Shown: positions 16,905 through 25,623 of the stretch, in pieces
How positions within the stretch are numbered: the stretch's first letter is position 1
Layout of the letters: each line of letters begins with the position of its first letter
DNA from: Nitrospirota bacterium
Lineage (GTDB): Bacteria; Nitrospirota_A; Leptospirillia; Leptospirillales; Leptospirillaceae
NCBI GenBank assembly: GCA_021838765.1
Contig: JAKCCY010000018.1
Location: forward strand, 1-31,632
Reading direction: 5' to 3'
DNA: 31,632 bases
Notes under the pieces: generated by a model
What the model saw: the letters and a program-made list of their open reading frames with translations, nothing else
The model's database searches: none
Told to the model about the DNA's origin: nothing
Program-made: the position numbers and the translations under genes

Positions 16905-16911
16905 AGCCACA

Positions 16912-18774
16912 TTACCGCTTCAGCTGGGACAAGTCTCGCACTGCACCACGATCTGCGGAGGTAGTCATGGCCGCATATGCCTTGAGAGCCTGGGAAACCG
17001 GTCGTTCCCGATTGACCGGAAGCCACGCCCCGTCACCCTTCGCTTCCATGGCGGCACGGCGCGCAGAAAGCACTTGGTCCGAAACCCGAAGGCTAATCGA
17101 GCGGTTGGGAATATCAATATCGATCACGTCCCCCTCTTCGACCAACCCAATCGCCCCCCCTTCAGCCGCTTCCGGTGAAGCGTGTCCGATCACCAGCCCC
17201 GACGAGCCACCGGAGAACCGACCATCGGTCAAAAGCGCGCACACCTTCCCAAGACCTTTTGACTTGATATAGGAGGTCGGATAGAGCATTTCCTGCATTC
17301 CCGGACCGCCTTTTGGACCTTCATAACGGATGACGACGACATCCCCGGCATGAACATGATCGCCAAGAATCGCATCCACAGCCGCATCCTGGCTTTCGAA
17401 AATGCGGGCCTTTCCGGAAAATTTCAGGATGCTTTCATCCACACCGGCTGTTTTGACAATACAGCCCTTCTCCGCAAGATTGCCGGAAAGAATCGCCAGC
17501 CCCCCATCTTTTGAATACGCATGGGCAAGATCCCGGATACACCCGCCACTCCGGTCAAGATCCAGGGCTTCGAAACGCTCCGACTGGGAAAAGGCGACTT
17601 GAGTCGGAACACCGCCGGGAGCCGCCATAAACAGCCGGTGAACGGCCGGATCACGGCTCAACATGACATCGTTCTTTTTGATAGCTTCTCCGAGAGTCTT
17701 TGCATGAACGGAAGCCACCGATGTATCCAGAAGGCCAGCCCGTTCCAACTCACCCAGGATACCGAAGATGCCCCCGGCGCGGTGCACGTCTTCGATATGA
17801 TATTTGTCCGTCATTGGGGCAACTTTGCATAAACAGGGGACTTTCCGGGAAATTCGGTCAATATCCGCCATCCTGAACGGAACACCCGCTTCATGAGCAG
17901 CAGCCAACAAATGGAGAACGGTATTGGTGGAACCTCCCATCGAGACATCCAGAGCCATCGCATTCTCAAAAGCCGCCATGGTGGCAATGTTCCGGGGAAG
18001 AATCGATGCATCACCCTGCTCGTAATAGCGCTTGGCCAGATCGACAATCAGCCGGCCGGCGCGCAGGAACAAATCCTTCCGGTCCGAATGCGTTGCAACG
18101 ATGGTACCGTTTCCCGGCAGCGACAACCCCAGCGCTTCGGTCAAACAGTTCATCGAATTGGCCGTAAACATTCCGGAGCATGAACCGCAGGTGGGACAAG
18201 CCGAGCGCTCGATTTCCTCGACATCAGCATCGCTGACAGCGTTGTCTCCGGCTTTGATCATCGCATCAACCAAGTCGAGCTTGATGACTTTTTCCCCCCC
18301 GTTGACAACTTTCAAGATTTTTCCCGCTTCCATCGGGCCGCCAGACACAAACACCGACGGAATATTGAGGCGCATGGCAGCCATCAGCATTCCGGGTGTG
18401 ATCTTGTCGCAATTGGAGATGCAGACCATCGCATCCGCGCAATGGGCGTTCACCATATATTCGACCGAATCGGCGATCAGGTCCCTTGACGGAAGGGAAT
18501 ACAGCATGCCTCCGTGGCCCATTGCGATACCATCATCAACGGCAATGGTGTTGAACTCCTTTGCGACACCGCCTGCCGCTTCAATTTCACGTGCGACCAG
18601 CTGGCCCAGGTCCTTCAGGTGAACGTGGCCTGGCACAAATTGGGTAAAAGAGTTCACCACGGCGATGATCGGCTTGTCGAAATCGCCATCCTTCATGCCG
18701 GTGGCTCGCCATAGTGATCGTGCGCCAGCCATGTTTCGTCCATGGGTGGTGGTACGGGAACGGTATTCGGGCAT
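16912..18774 (-). CDS. ilvD: Dihydroxy-acid dehydratase, long (E. coli) type
   Basis: Dehydrates 2,3-dihydroxy-3-methylbutanoate and the methylpentanoate homologue, the penultimate step of valine and isoleucine synthesis. Its 620 residues match the E. coli-type length. Motifs are [26 protein letters not shown] with the cluster Cys and the lysine that becomes carboxylated, [18 protein letters not shown] with the second cluster Cys, [12 protein letters not shown] and [14 protein letters not shown] with the catalytic Ser. The third cysteine of short-type enzymes (in TPCN) is replaced by the FVPGH segment, as in the oxygen-sensitive [4Fe-4S] E. coli enzyme. The ATG follows AAAAGGAG. A second, short-type ilvD lies at 28966-30639. 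Confidence 0.95.
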   Translation of the reverse strand: MPEYRSRTTTHGRNMAGARSLWRATGMKDGDFDKPIIAVVNSFTQFVPGHVHLKDLGQLVAREIEAAGGVAKEFNTIAVDDGIAMGHGGMLYSLPSRDLIADSVEYMVNAHCADAMVCISNCDKITPGMLMAAMRLNIPSVFVSGGPMEAGKILKVVNGGEKVIKLDLVDAMIKAGDNAVSDADVEEIERSACPTCGSCSGMFTANSMNCLTEALGLSLPGNGTIVATHSDRKDLFLRAGRLIVDLAKRYYEQGDASILPRNIATMAAFENAMALDVSMGGSTNTVLHLLAAAHEAGVPFRMADIDRISRKVPCLCKVAPMTDKYHIEDVHRAGGIFGILGELERAGLLDTSVASVHAKTLGEAIKKNDVMLSRDPAVHRLFMAAPGGVPTQVAFSQSERFEALDLDRSGGCIRDLAHAYSKDGGLAILSGNLAEKGCIVKTAGVDESILKFSGKARIFESQDAAVDAILGDHVHAGDVVVIRYEGPKGGPGMQEMLYPTSYIKSKGLGKVCALLTDGRFSGGSSGLVIGHASPEAAEGGAIGLVEEGDVIDIDIPNRSISLRVSDQVLSARRAAMEAKGDGAWLPVNRERPVSQALKAYAAMTTSADRGAVRDLSQLKR

Positions 18775-19084
18775 GACTTACTCCTTTTGTCCTGGTTGGA
18801 AAATCGCTTGCAAGTTTCCTGTCGATTGAGCTCTTGTGTTTCGATATTCCGGTCATTCCCCTTCTGCTGAAATCTCCCGTCTCAGGGAAGAGACTTGTCC
18901 AGAACGCTGATATCAATAGACATATCCCATCAGATTGCCTTTCCCTTCTCTCCTTGTCAAACAGTCTCCTCTCACCACCAATGATTACCTCCCCATACAG
19001 CTTCAAGTCAGGACTGAAGAAAAAAGACAAAAAAAAGGGGAGACCCAAGGCCTCCCCTTTCAATCGTTCACTTTTGGGGTCCCT
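18775..19084. other. Gene-free region upstream of ilvD
   Basis: About 310 bp between ilvD and the 103-aa gene. Its distal end holds the terminator of the 103-aa gene. On the minus strand a TTGACA at 18955-18960 is followed 17 bases on by a poor -10 (CAATCT, 18932-18937), a weak candidate for the ilvD promoter. A small GTCTC/GAGAC hairpin lies in the leader. I found no leader peptide rich in Ile/Val/Leu and no T-box. Confidence 0.4.
19029..19060 (-). terminator. Intrinsic terminator of the 103-aa gene
   Basis: On the minus strand AAAGGGGAG (19052-19060) pairs perfectly with CTCCCCTTT (19034-19042) around a 9-base loop, and a run of T continues to 19029. It lies 25 bp past the stop of the gene at 19085-19396. 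This is the clearest rho-independent terminator in the window. Confidence 0.85.
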
Positions 19085-19396
19085 TTAATGAAGCTCCGCA
19101 AAAACTTCTTTCAGATGTCGGATGGCTTCTTCATGAGGAACATCCATGACTGGCTGCCGGTTGATCAAAACCTCACAACCCCGCTCGAGAGCGTCCAGGA
19201 TTTCTCCCCTCAGCTCCGGTGCATGGTATTCCATCACAAGATCATCACAAACCGCTCCAAAATACCCCCTCACATTTTGTTTCCAGGAAATCAGACCATC
19301 CTCGGTGGGATCCGGAGCCGGATCAATCAATGCAAGTCTCCCTTTTTTCTCGGCTTTCATGATAATCTCTTCTTTTTTAACCTGTGTCGTTTCCAT
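19085..19396 (-). CDS. Unrecognised 103-aa protein
   Basis: I recognise no family. The protein is soluble, with no signal peptide or membrane segment. It has a lysine/glutamate-rich start (VKKEEIIMKAEKKGR), a proline-rich turn (DPAPDPTEDG), a central WKQNVRGYFGAVCDDLVMEYH segment with one Cys, and two predicted helices (LRGEILDALERG and HEEAIRHLKEVFAELH). The gene is well supported: GGAGGG sits 6 bases before the ATG at 19396, and a strong intrinsic terminator follows, so it is probably a single-gene unit. An ATG at codon 13 is a less likely start. Confidence 0.7.
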   Translation of the reverse strand: METTQVKKEEIIMKAEKKGRLALIDPAPDPTEDGLISWKQNVRGYFGAVCDDLVMEYHAPELRGEILDALERGCEVLINRQPVMDVPHEEAIRHLKEVFAELH

Positions 19397-19670
19397 GGCC
19401 TACCCTCCTGCAATGAGAAGTTGTTGTCCAAAGACCGATCCATAACTTGCCTGAAATCCCCCCCTATAGCTCCCTTCGGATTAAGTGGAACCGTACCTTC
19501 CACCCGCAGGGAAGAAGACGGAGCCCGGCCACCAAAAAGGGAAAGCCATTATGAATGAGTTCAGATAGGGGAATGGCTTCAGGGTACACCCGAAACGACC
19601 CTTGTCAAGGTCGATGAAAAAGAGCGCACATGGACCGCAAACGAAAGGCCGGATAGAACGGGACAGGAGT

Positions 19671-20669
19671 TCACGTGCGGGGGAGTTTTAGAGATAAGGC
19701 CTTGGCCTGTGACAACTGTTCAGGAGACATTTTTCTGGAAAGATAGACCATTTCCCTTCGGACAACCATCCAGGTTTTGGAATGTGGTTTCGAAGCATTG
19801 AAAACTCGCGAAAGCCATGCATAGGCCCTGATTCGATCCTTGGGCACTCCTTGCCCCTGTGCGTAACAGATGCCAAGACCGTAGGCCGCGACAACAGAGC
19901 CGAGAGCAGCGGACTTTTTATACCAGAAAACCGCTTTGGAGAAATCTCTGGGAACACCCTGTCCATATTTATAGAGCGAGCCAAGCATCGCCATCGCCTG
20001 GGGATCATTGCGGGAAACCGCTACATCGAACCATTTTCTTGCTCTGGAAAAATCCTTACGGCCCAAAAGCCCGTTCTCGTAGATGACACCCAGATCTGTT
20101 GCCGCACCGGCATCTCCGCCTGCCGCAGCTTTCCGATACCAGCTGATCGCTTCGGGAATGTCTTTTGAAACACCAAGACCTGAAGCATAGAGCGTTCCCA
20201 TCCAGCTTTCCCCGTTGACAAAACCCTGGATCGCCGATTTATGGAACCATTCCTTGGCGATCAAATAATTTGCAGGAACCCCTTCCCCATAGAAATACGC
20301 AGCGCCAACATCGGTCTCGGCATCGGGATTTCCCTTTTTTGCCGCGGCAAGATACCACTTGAACGATTTGACCGGATCTTTCAGGCCGCTCTTCCCTCTC
20401 AAGTAGTAATCCCCCAAAACGATTTCGGACCAGAGATCGCCCGTCCGGGCAAGATGCCTTAACCGGGAAAAGGCTCGATGATCACCTTTTTCCGCTTTCC
20501 GTCCAAGAAGAATGGCTTCTTTTTTTGTCAGTGCGGAAGAAACATGAGGAAAAAGCAAAAGGGAAGAGAAGGACACGAGGGCCAGAAGAAGCCCTCCCGT
20601 CCTTGTTTTAAGGAACAGCTCCCGCTTTTCAGGAGAAGTTGTCATGATCCTGTCAATATTGTCAGTCAT
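19671..20669 (-). CDS. Secreted Sel1-like (TPR) repeat protein
   Basis: 332 residues with an N-terminal signal peptide (positive start, then GLLLALVSFSSLLLFPHVSSA, likely cleaved near residue 46) and about six Sel1-type repeats. Repeat units read A..LG..Y..G.GV..D...A..WY.KAA..G, for example around residues 125-160, 161-196, 197-233 and 234-270. Sel1 proteins act as periplasmic protein-interaction scaffolds. The start at 20669 lies 3 bp after the adh stop with a GAGGA site very close to the ATG; an ATG at codon 9 (20645) is an alternative. Coupling to the dehydrogenase gene is likely by position, but I see no functional link. Confidence 0.85.
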   Translation of the reverse strand: MTDNIDRIMTTSPEKRELFLKTRTGGLLLALVSFSSLLLFPHVSSALTKKEAILLGRKAEKGDHRAFSRLRHLARTGDLWSEIVLGDYYLRGKSGLKDPVKSFKWYLAAAKKGNPDAETDVGAAYFYGEGVPANYLIAKEWFHKSAIQGFVNGESWMGTLYASGLGVSKDIPEAISWYRKAAAGGDAGAATDLGVIYENGLLGRKDFSRARKWFDVAVSRNDPQAMAMLGSLYKYGQGVPRDFSKAVFWYKKSAALGSVVAAYGLGICYAQGQGVPKDRIRAYAWLSRVFNASKPHSKTWMVVRREMVYLSRKMSPEQLSQAKALSLKLPRT

Positions 20670-20672
20670 TCC

Positions 20673-21716
20673 TCAATCCAGAGATCTCATATCGATAACA
20701 AAGCGGTAGCGGACATCTCCGGAGAGGGTCCTCTCATAAGCTTTGTTCACTTCGGAGGGGGAAATAACCTCGACATCGGCACCTATCCCCTCCCGTCCGC
20801 AGAAATCCAGAAGTTCCTGCGTTTCAGGAAGTCCACCGATCAGGGAAGCCGTCAGGTTTCGTCTTCTGCCAATCAGACTGAAGGCGTGAACAGATAACGG
20901 AGCTTCGGGAACACCAACAAGGACCATCGCCCCATCGCGTTTCAAGAGTCCGAGATAAAGGTTCGGATCATGGGGCGCCGAAATCGTATCGATCATCACA
21001 TCAAGGGTTTCTGAAAGGCGTGCCATGCCACCTGAATCATTTGTCCTGACAAACCCGGTCGCTCCTAGCACCCTGCTGTCAGCTTCCTTATTGGGAGAAT
21101 GGGAAAGGACCGTGACATCCGCCCCCATTCTGGAAGCAAGCTTCACAGCCATATGCCCCAACCCCCCAAGACCCATGACTCCGACACGGCTTCCTTTTCC
21201 GACCTTGAACCTTCGAAGGGGTGAATAGGTCGTGATGCCCGCGCAGAGAAGCGGCGCAACCCTTTCAAGGGGAAGGTTCCGGGGAATTTCAAGAGCATAG
21301 TCTTCCCGGATCACTATCTTTCGGGAATATCCCCCTTGGGTCATATTCCCGTCCCTGTCCTTTGAGTTGTAGGTCCAGACCAGACCACCCGTACAATATT
21401 GCTGCAACCCTTCCCTGCAGGATTCACATGTTCCGCAGGAATCGACAAAACACCCGATGCCGACGGCATCCCCGACAGCAAAACGCTTCGCCTGCGAGCC
21501 ACCCTTTAAAACACGACCCACGATTTCATGTCCGGGAACAAGAGGAAATGTTGCCCCACCCCATTCGTTTTTCACCTGATGGATATCAGAATGGCAAATT
21601 CCGCAATACAGGATTTCCACTAAAATATCATTGGGGGCGAGCTCTCTTCTGGAGAATGAAAAAGGCTCCAGGGGCCCTCCCGCCTTCATTGCCGCATAAC
21701 CTTTCGTTTCGATCAT
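20673..21716 (-). CDS. Zinc-dependent alcohol dehydrogenase, cinnamyl-alcohol/YahK-like (MDR family)
   Basis: A 347-residue medium-chain dehydrogenase that probably reduces aldehydes with NADPH. The catalytic zinc site is CGICHSD near residue 40, with GHEIVG and the later Cys. The structural zinc site is CGTCESCREGLQQYC, with four Cys. The nucleotide fold is VGVMGLGGLGHMAVKLA. The sequence pattern (YNSKDRDGNMTQGGYS, LLCAGITTYSPL) is typical of the YahK/AdhA/CAD subgroup. The ORF extends to 21779, but the ATG at 21716 has a GAGAGGA site 8 bases upstream and starts in register with the family (MIETKGYAAM). The Sel1-repeat gene follows after 3 bp. Substrate unknown. Confidence 0.9.
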   Translation of the reverse strand: MIETKGYAAMKAGGPLEPFSFSRRELAPNDILVEILYCGICHSDIHQVKNEWGGATFPLVPGHEIVGRVLKGGSQAKRFAVGDAVGIGCFVDSCGTCESCREGLQQYCTGGLVWTYNSKDRDGNMTQGGYSRKIVIREDYALEIPRNLPLERVAPLLCAGITTYSPLRRFKVGKGSRVGVMGLGGLGHMAVKLASRMGADVTVLSHSPNKEADSRVLGATGFVRTNDSGGMARLSETLDVMIDTISAPHDPNLYLGLLKRDGAMVLVGVPEAPLSVHAFSLIGRRRNLTASLIGGLPETQELLDFCGREGIGADVEVISPSEVNKAYERTLSGDVRYRFVIDMRSLD

Positions 21717-21897
21717 CTTCGAGTTCCTCTCTTTGAAAATCCGCCATCGTCTATATTTATCGGCATGATTTTCCCCCAAAAAACACTATGAGGTCAAACC
21801 GTAAAAGGCCATTGAACGATAGGGAGGAAGATTGATCCGGGGTGGATCGGGACTCAAAAATCCGGAAACAGGATCAAAAAAGAATGGCTGAAGGGAA

Positions 21898-21927
21898 ACC
21901 CGGAAGGAAAGACGGTCCCTTCCGGGT
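21898..21927 (-). terminator. Terminator-like hairpin after sat
   Basis: ACCCGGAAGG (21898-21907) and CCTTCCGGGT (21918-21927) make a perfect 10-bp stem with a 10-base loop, beginning 18 bases past the sat stop on the minus strand. Only a short TTT then CCCTT follows, so termination may be partial or factor-assisted. Confidence 0.6.
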
Positions 21928-21944
21928 CATCAAAAGGAAAGAGG

Positions 21945-23117
21945 TCATGAAACAGGAGTTGCCACTTTTGAATAATGGTTGATCAGGATTTTGGCCACTT
22001 CCGGTCGTGTCATCTCCGGAGGGGGCGCCATGCCTTCGCGAAGCATCTTTCGAACCTGGGTTCCCGAAAGGAGTATCCTTGAATCTTCAGGGTGCCCACA
22101 GGTCTTGTGGGAGGCCATTGCCTCGCAGGAGCGGCAGTAATAGGCTGTATCAAAAAAGATCGGAACAATTCCCAGATCGTCGTAATCAAACTCCTTCAGC
22201 AGGTCATGGGCCTCAAAAGGACCATAGTATGAACCGACACCCGCATGATCCCGGCCAACAATAAAGTGAGTGCATCCATAGTTTTTGCGGATCAGGGCGT
22301 GAAAGAGAGCTTCCCTGGGTCCGGCATAACGCATCGAACCGGGGAAAACACCAAGGACAACCCGGTTGGAAGGGTAATATCGGGAGAGGAGGGCCTCGTA
22401 ACAATCCATTCTCACAGAGGCCGGGACATCATCTTCCTTTGTCTCCCCCACCAGAGGGTGGACAAGAAGCCCGTCGACCAGCTCAAGTGCACATTTTTGG
22501 ATATATTCATGAGCCCTGTGGATGGGATTTCTGGTCTGAAAACCCACAACAGTGGACCAGCTGTGGTGATTAAACAAATTTCTGGTTTCGGTTGGGGTCA
22601 TTCGTCTGTTTGAAAAAACCCCTCCGGACAGATTCTCGACCACACGAACCTTGCCGCCAACGGCGAATGGAGAGACGGACAAAAGATAATGGACACCAGG
22701 ATGGGCAGAATCTGTTGTGCGATAAACCTCCCGAGCCTCCTTTTGCACATCCCTTCTGAATACATCGCTGACGTTAAGGGCTGCCAAAATTTTTCCATTC
22801 TCATCCTTCAGTGCGACAAGATCCCCTTTTTTAAAGGTTTTTGCCAATTCTTCCGCCACGGGCAAAACAACAGGAAGCGGAAAGAGAAGGCCATTCGGGA
22901 GTCTCATGCGTTCAACAACCGAGGTCCAGGCGGCTTCATCCATAAATCCGTCGAGGGGGGAGAGTCCACCCTCGGAGAGCAAGATGAGGTCGGAAATTTC
23001 CCGTGGATCAAGTGTCACTGATGGAGCCTTTTTCAGCTCCCGTTGAAGAGAGTCTTTTTCCTGGGAATCCACGGAATTGATCACAAGAGATCCGCCGTGA
23101 GGCACAGACAACGTCAT
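21945..23117 (-). CDS. sat: Sulfate adenylyltransferase (ATP sulfurylase), monofunctional Sat type
   Basis: Forms adenylylsulfate (APS) from ATP and sulfate, or runs in reverse. The 390-residue protein is of the single-chain Sat type, not CysDN. The nucleotide-binding HxxH motif is in FQTRNPIHRAHEY, GRDHAGVGSYYGPFEAHDL is the second signature, and SGTQVRKMLREG the third. CRSCEAMASHKTC carries Cys residues that bind zinc in some family members. The ATG follows AAAGGA. It is the last gene of the aprA-aprB-sat operon, 76 bp after aprB, so APS is supplied to, or taken from, the AprAB reductase. Confidence 0.96.
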   Translation of the reverse strand: MTLSVPHGGSLVINSVDSQEKDSLQRELKKAPSVTLDPREISDLILLSEGGLSPLDGFMDEAAWTSVVERMRLPNGLLFPLPVVLPVAEELAKTFKKGDLVALKDENGKILAALNVSDVFRRDVQKEAREVYRTTDSAHPGVHYLLSVSPFAVGGKVRVVENLSGGVFSNRRMTPTETRNLFNHHSWSTVVGFQTRNPIHRAHEYIQKCALELVDGLLVHPLVGETKEDDVPASVRMDCYEALLSRYYPSNRVVLGVFPGSMRYAGPREALFHALIRKNYGCTHFIVGRDHAGVGSYYGPFEAHDLLKEFDYDDLGIVPIFFDTAYYCRSCEAMASHKTCGHPEDSRILLSGTQVRKMLREGMAPPPEMTRPEVAKILINHYSKVATPVS

Positions 23118-23193
23118 TTTTTTCCTTTCAGATAAAAGATTTCAATCATCAAGAAGAGCTATGTCCAAAGAAACAATGGAACCTCACAAGCAA

Positions 23194-23547
23194 TCAGGCT
23201 CCCCCCATTTCGGCAATCAGATCATCCGGAACACGGGTTGGAGCGTCAAAGAACTCCGGTTCCCTGTTGACCGTTTCAAGAGTCCATCGTATGGTCTCCC
23301 TCCTCACTTTCGGCATCAGACGGGCATTCTCCGCTGCGACAGAATAGGGCAGGACCACTTCAACCGCCCCAACCGGACAGGGCTTGACGCAAGCATAGCA
23401 GTCCCAGCAATCGGCCTGAACACGCATGAAAGCTTTCTGATCGTCCTTCCGGATCCCGATCAGATCCCCGGGACAAGCCATGACACATCTGGCTTCTGGC
23501 AATTTAACACACCCATGACAAACATTGAGATCAATGCGAATTCCCAT
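23194..23547 (-). CDS. aprB: Adenylylsulfate reductase beta subunit-like ferredoxin
   Basis: 117 residues with two [4Fe-4S] cluster motifs: CHGCVKLPEARCVMACP near the N-terminus and CWDCYACVKPCP around residues 47-58. The unusual first loop and the CWDCYACVKPCP motif match AprB rather than a generic ferredoxin. It would carry electrons to the FAD of AprA. It is shorter than dissimilatory AprB (about 150 residues); the C-terminal tail that wraps around AprA is reduced, ending in PDDLIAEMGGA. The ATG follows GGAGG by 9 bases, and the gene overlaps the aprA 3' end by 17 bp, so the subunits are probably co-translated. Confidence 0.88.
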   Translation of the reverse strand: MGIRIDLNVCHGCVKLPEARCVMACPGDLIGIRKDDQKAFMRVQADCWDCYACVKPCPVGAVEVVLPYSVAAENARLMPKVRRETIRWTLETVNREPEFFDAPTRVPDDLIAEMGGA

Positions 23548-25282
23548 GATGGAAAACCTCCTTATCCTCTAGATGACCATTTCTGACACTCTCTCCTCCG
23601 TCAAGGGGTCTCAGGATGATCTTCAATTCTCCCGTCCGGAGATCCCTAACGGAATTGACAAAAACGGACCAGTTCAACGGATCTGTCTCTGGAAAATCCG
23701 TACGGCTCTGGAAGCCTGGCCATCGACTTTCCTTTCTGGCCCGAAGATGGGAGACGAGAACCAGGGAAACATCGATCCGGTCGACAACCTCATGGGCATT
23801 CATCAGTTCATGAAGATCCCTGGCTTTCATGCGGGGAAGGTCCGACGAAATTCGCTGAAGGTAGTTGTCCGCCATGGCAAGACCAGCCTCATTCATTTTA
23901 TAGGCGGTCCTTATTCCGCCGGCATATTCGTCCATGACTTTCTGCATGCGCTCCTCGAGCTCTTCTGGAGAATATTCCCCGCTCGCGTTCTCCAAATAAG
24001 AGAACACACGTGTTTCTTCCTCGTTCACCTGGGCAAGATCAAGGTCCGCCATACTGGACTGTTCGCTCTGTATCTCTGAAATGGCCGTAAGGGCTGCAAT
24101 TTTCCCTTCGGCGAAGCACCCGGAAACAAATTTATAGGGAGCTCCCCCTGCCACATCTCCCGCGGCAAAAAGGTTGGGAAGAGTTGTCCGTCTCCCGGCA
24201 TCGACCCAATAACCTGCCTGACAATGACCGCCAACAACGTAAGGTTCGGTTCCACAAATCTCGATCGGGTCACGTCCCGGATCGATATCTGCCGAAGCCC
24301 AGTAAAGAACGGTATTGGGATACATATCCAGGTAGGCTTCCTTGAGCTTTTTTACCCGATCGGCAGAAAGATGCCTGGTATCCATAAAGCATGGCCCCCG
24401 TCCCTCCTCGATCTCTTTCATCGGAGCGGCAAGCCGGATCGGAGTCGGAGCACCCTCTCCTCCCCACTCTGACCACCTGAGCTTCATGAACTCTTCCCCA
24501 ACGGCATTGACCTGTGGGGCACCAAATCCAAGCGCCAGCGTCCCGGTTGGCGCCAGTGTCTCCTTCGTCCTCAGAGCGATAAAACGATGCTCGAAGCTTG
24601 TCATCTCGGCACCGGCCCTGATCCCGATCGCATATCCGGCACCGGTGTTGAAGGGGGAATACCACATCTTGTGGCGAGCGGCTCCTTCATTATTGGGGCG
24701 ATAAAGCCCAGATGCCCCGCCGGTGGCAACAATCGTCTTTTTGGCCTTTGCTATATAGAACTCACCGTCCCGAACTCCGAATCCCATGGCGCCGGTCACA
24801 GCCCCATCCTGTAACATGAGGTTCGTGACCACAACACGATTCAGAACCGTCACCCCGGACTCAATCACCTTTCTGGCCAGAATGGACTTGAGTGACTCTC
24901 CATGAATCTTGATGTTCCATCGGCCACGCGGAGAATACTGGCCATTTTCATCCTTCACGATGGGCAGGCCCATCTGCTCAAGCTCCCTGACAACTTCGGA
25001 GAAAAGTTCCGCCTGGGTTCTCACGAGGTCTTCCCTCAAAATTCCCATGGAGTCGAAACGAACATAATCCACAAAAGAATCGACCGTTTCACCTGGATTG
25101 ATATAGGCATTGATGGCGTTCATTCCTCCGGCAAGACAACCGGAGCGATCGATATGGGCTTTCTCAAGAATAAGAACCCTGATATCGGGAGACGCCCGTC
25201 TTGCACTGATGGCCGCAAAGCAACCGGCCGTCCCCCCGCCAATGATCAAAAGGTCTGTCTCGTGAATTTGACGCTTGACCAT
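23531..25282 (-). CDS. aprA: Adenylylsulfate reductase alpha subunit-like flavoprotein
   Basis: 583 residues, an FAD protein of the fumarate reductase/AprA superfamily that reduces APS to sulfite and AMP. The FAD-binding start is LLIIGGGTAGCFAAISARR. Further motifs are CLAGGMNAINAYI, FEHRFIALRTKET, EPYVVGGHCQAGYWVDA and NLFAAGDVAGGAP. The EPYxVGGH and EHRF segments match AprA better than FrdA/SdhA, and the partner AprB and Sat genes confirm the role. It is shorter than sulfate-reducer AprA (over 620). With no qmo, dsr or aprM genes in the window, an assimilatory role is more likely than respiration (inference). The ATG follows GGAGG by 4 bases. A consensus promoter lies about 54 bp upstream. 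Confidence 0.88.
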   Translation of the reverse strand: MVKRQIHETDLLIIGGGTAGCFAAISARRASPDIRVLILEKAHIDRSGCLAGGMNAINAYINPGETVDSFVDYVRFDSMGILREDLVRTQAELFSEVVRELEQMGLPIVKDENGQYSPRGRWNIKIHGESLKSILARKVIESGVTVLNRVVVTNLMLQDGAVTGAMGFGVRDGEFYIAKAKKTIVATGGASGLYRPNNEGAARHKMWYSPFNTGAGYAIGIRAGAEMTSFEHRFIALRTKETLAPTGTLALGFGAPQVNAVGEEFMKLRWSEWGGEGAPTPIRLAAPMKEIEEGRGPCFMDTRHLSADRVKKLKEAYLDMYPNTVLYWASADIDPGRDPIEICGTEPYVVGGHCQAGYWVDAGRRTTLPNLFAAGDVAGGAPYKFVSGCFAEGKIAALTAISEIQSEQSSMADLDLAQVNEEETRVFSYLENASGEYSPEELEERMQKVMDEYAGGIRTAYKMNEAGLAMADNYLQRISSDLPRMKARDLHELMNAHEVVDRIDVSLVLVSHLRARKESRWPGFQSRTDFPETDPLNWSVFVNSVRDLRTGELKIILRPLDGGESVRNGHLEDKEVFHHGNSH

Positions 25283-25335
25283 TTCTCCTCCAAAAGAAAT
25301 CAGTTTAATATTTTATTGTTACTAACCTAATAACT

Positions 25336-25364
25336 ACTATAAACATAAATAGGAGTCCTGTCAA
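25336..25364 (-). promoter_or_regulatory. Sigma-70 promoter of aprA-aprB-sat
   Basis: On the minus strand TTGACA (25359-25364) and TATAGT (25336-25341) are separated by exactly 17 bp. The -35 is a perfect match and the -10 has five of six consensus bases. The predicted start site near 25329 gives a leader of about 47 bases before the aprA ATG at 25282. Confidence 0.75.
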
Positions 25365-25374
25365 ATACCCTATT
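25348..25374. promoter_or_regulatory. AATAGG - 15 bp - CCTATT inverted repeat over the apr promoter
   Basis: AATAGG at 25348-25353 and CCTATT at 25369-25374 bracket the -35 box of the apr promoter. Arms centred 21 bp apart suit a dimeric regulator on one DNA face, and binding there would block RNA polymerase. The regulator is unknown. Confidence 0.4.
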
Positions 25375-25623
25375 CATCACTCCTCATGGACTTCATATGG
25401 CAAAAAAGACGGAGGTGGAAGTGATCATCTCAAAACAAAACGCTTGAGACAGGGCCGTTTCACAAGAGAAATGAAGCGCTCAATGGGCTAAAAGAAACCA
25501 CTGAAAACTTGTCCTCTGGGGGGAAAGCGGAAGGGTTATCGGAGATCTTGGCCGGAGACTGGGGAGATGGAGAAAAATGCAAGGTTCAAATAAAATAAAG
25601 AGAAACTCCAAAAAATCCTGGGG

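Larger units (their letters stand above)
25283..25623. other. Gene-free region between aprA and the Sua5 gene
   Basis: About 340 bp. The part nearest aprA holds a consensus sigma-70 promoter and an overlapping inverted repeat (25336-25374). The rest, up to the Sua5 stop, has no convincing ORF, terminator or repeat that I can see. Confidence 0.5.

Noticed and set aside
18032..18622. 196-aa plus-strand ORF opposite ilvD
   Set aside because: It is serine-rich antisense of a conserved gene, with no family features.
18775..18960. T-box or leader-peptide attenuator before ilvD
   Set aside because: I found no T-box core sequence and no short ORF rich in Ile, Val or Leu codons.
23531..25282. Succinate dehydrogenase/fumarate reductase flavoprotein
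   Set aside because: The fold is the same, but the EPYxVGGH region, the AprB-like partner and the adjacent sat gene favour AprA; no membrane anchor subunit is present.
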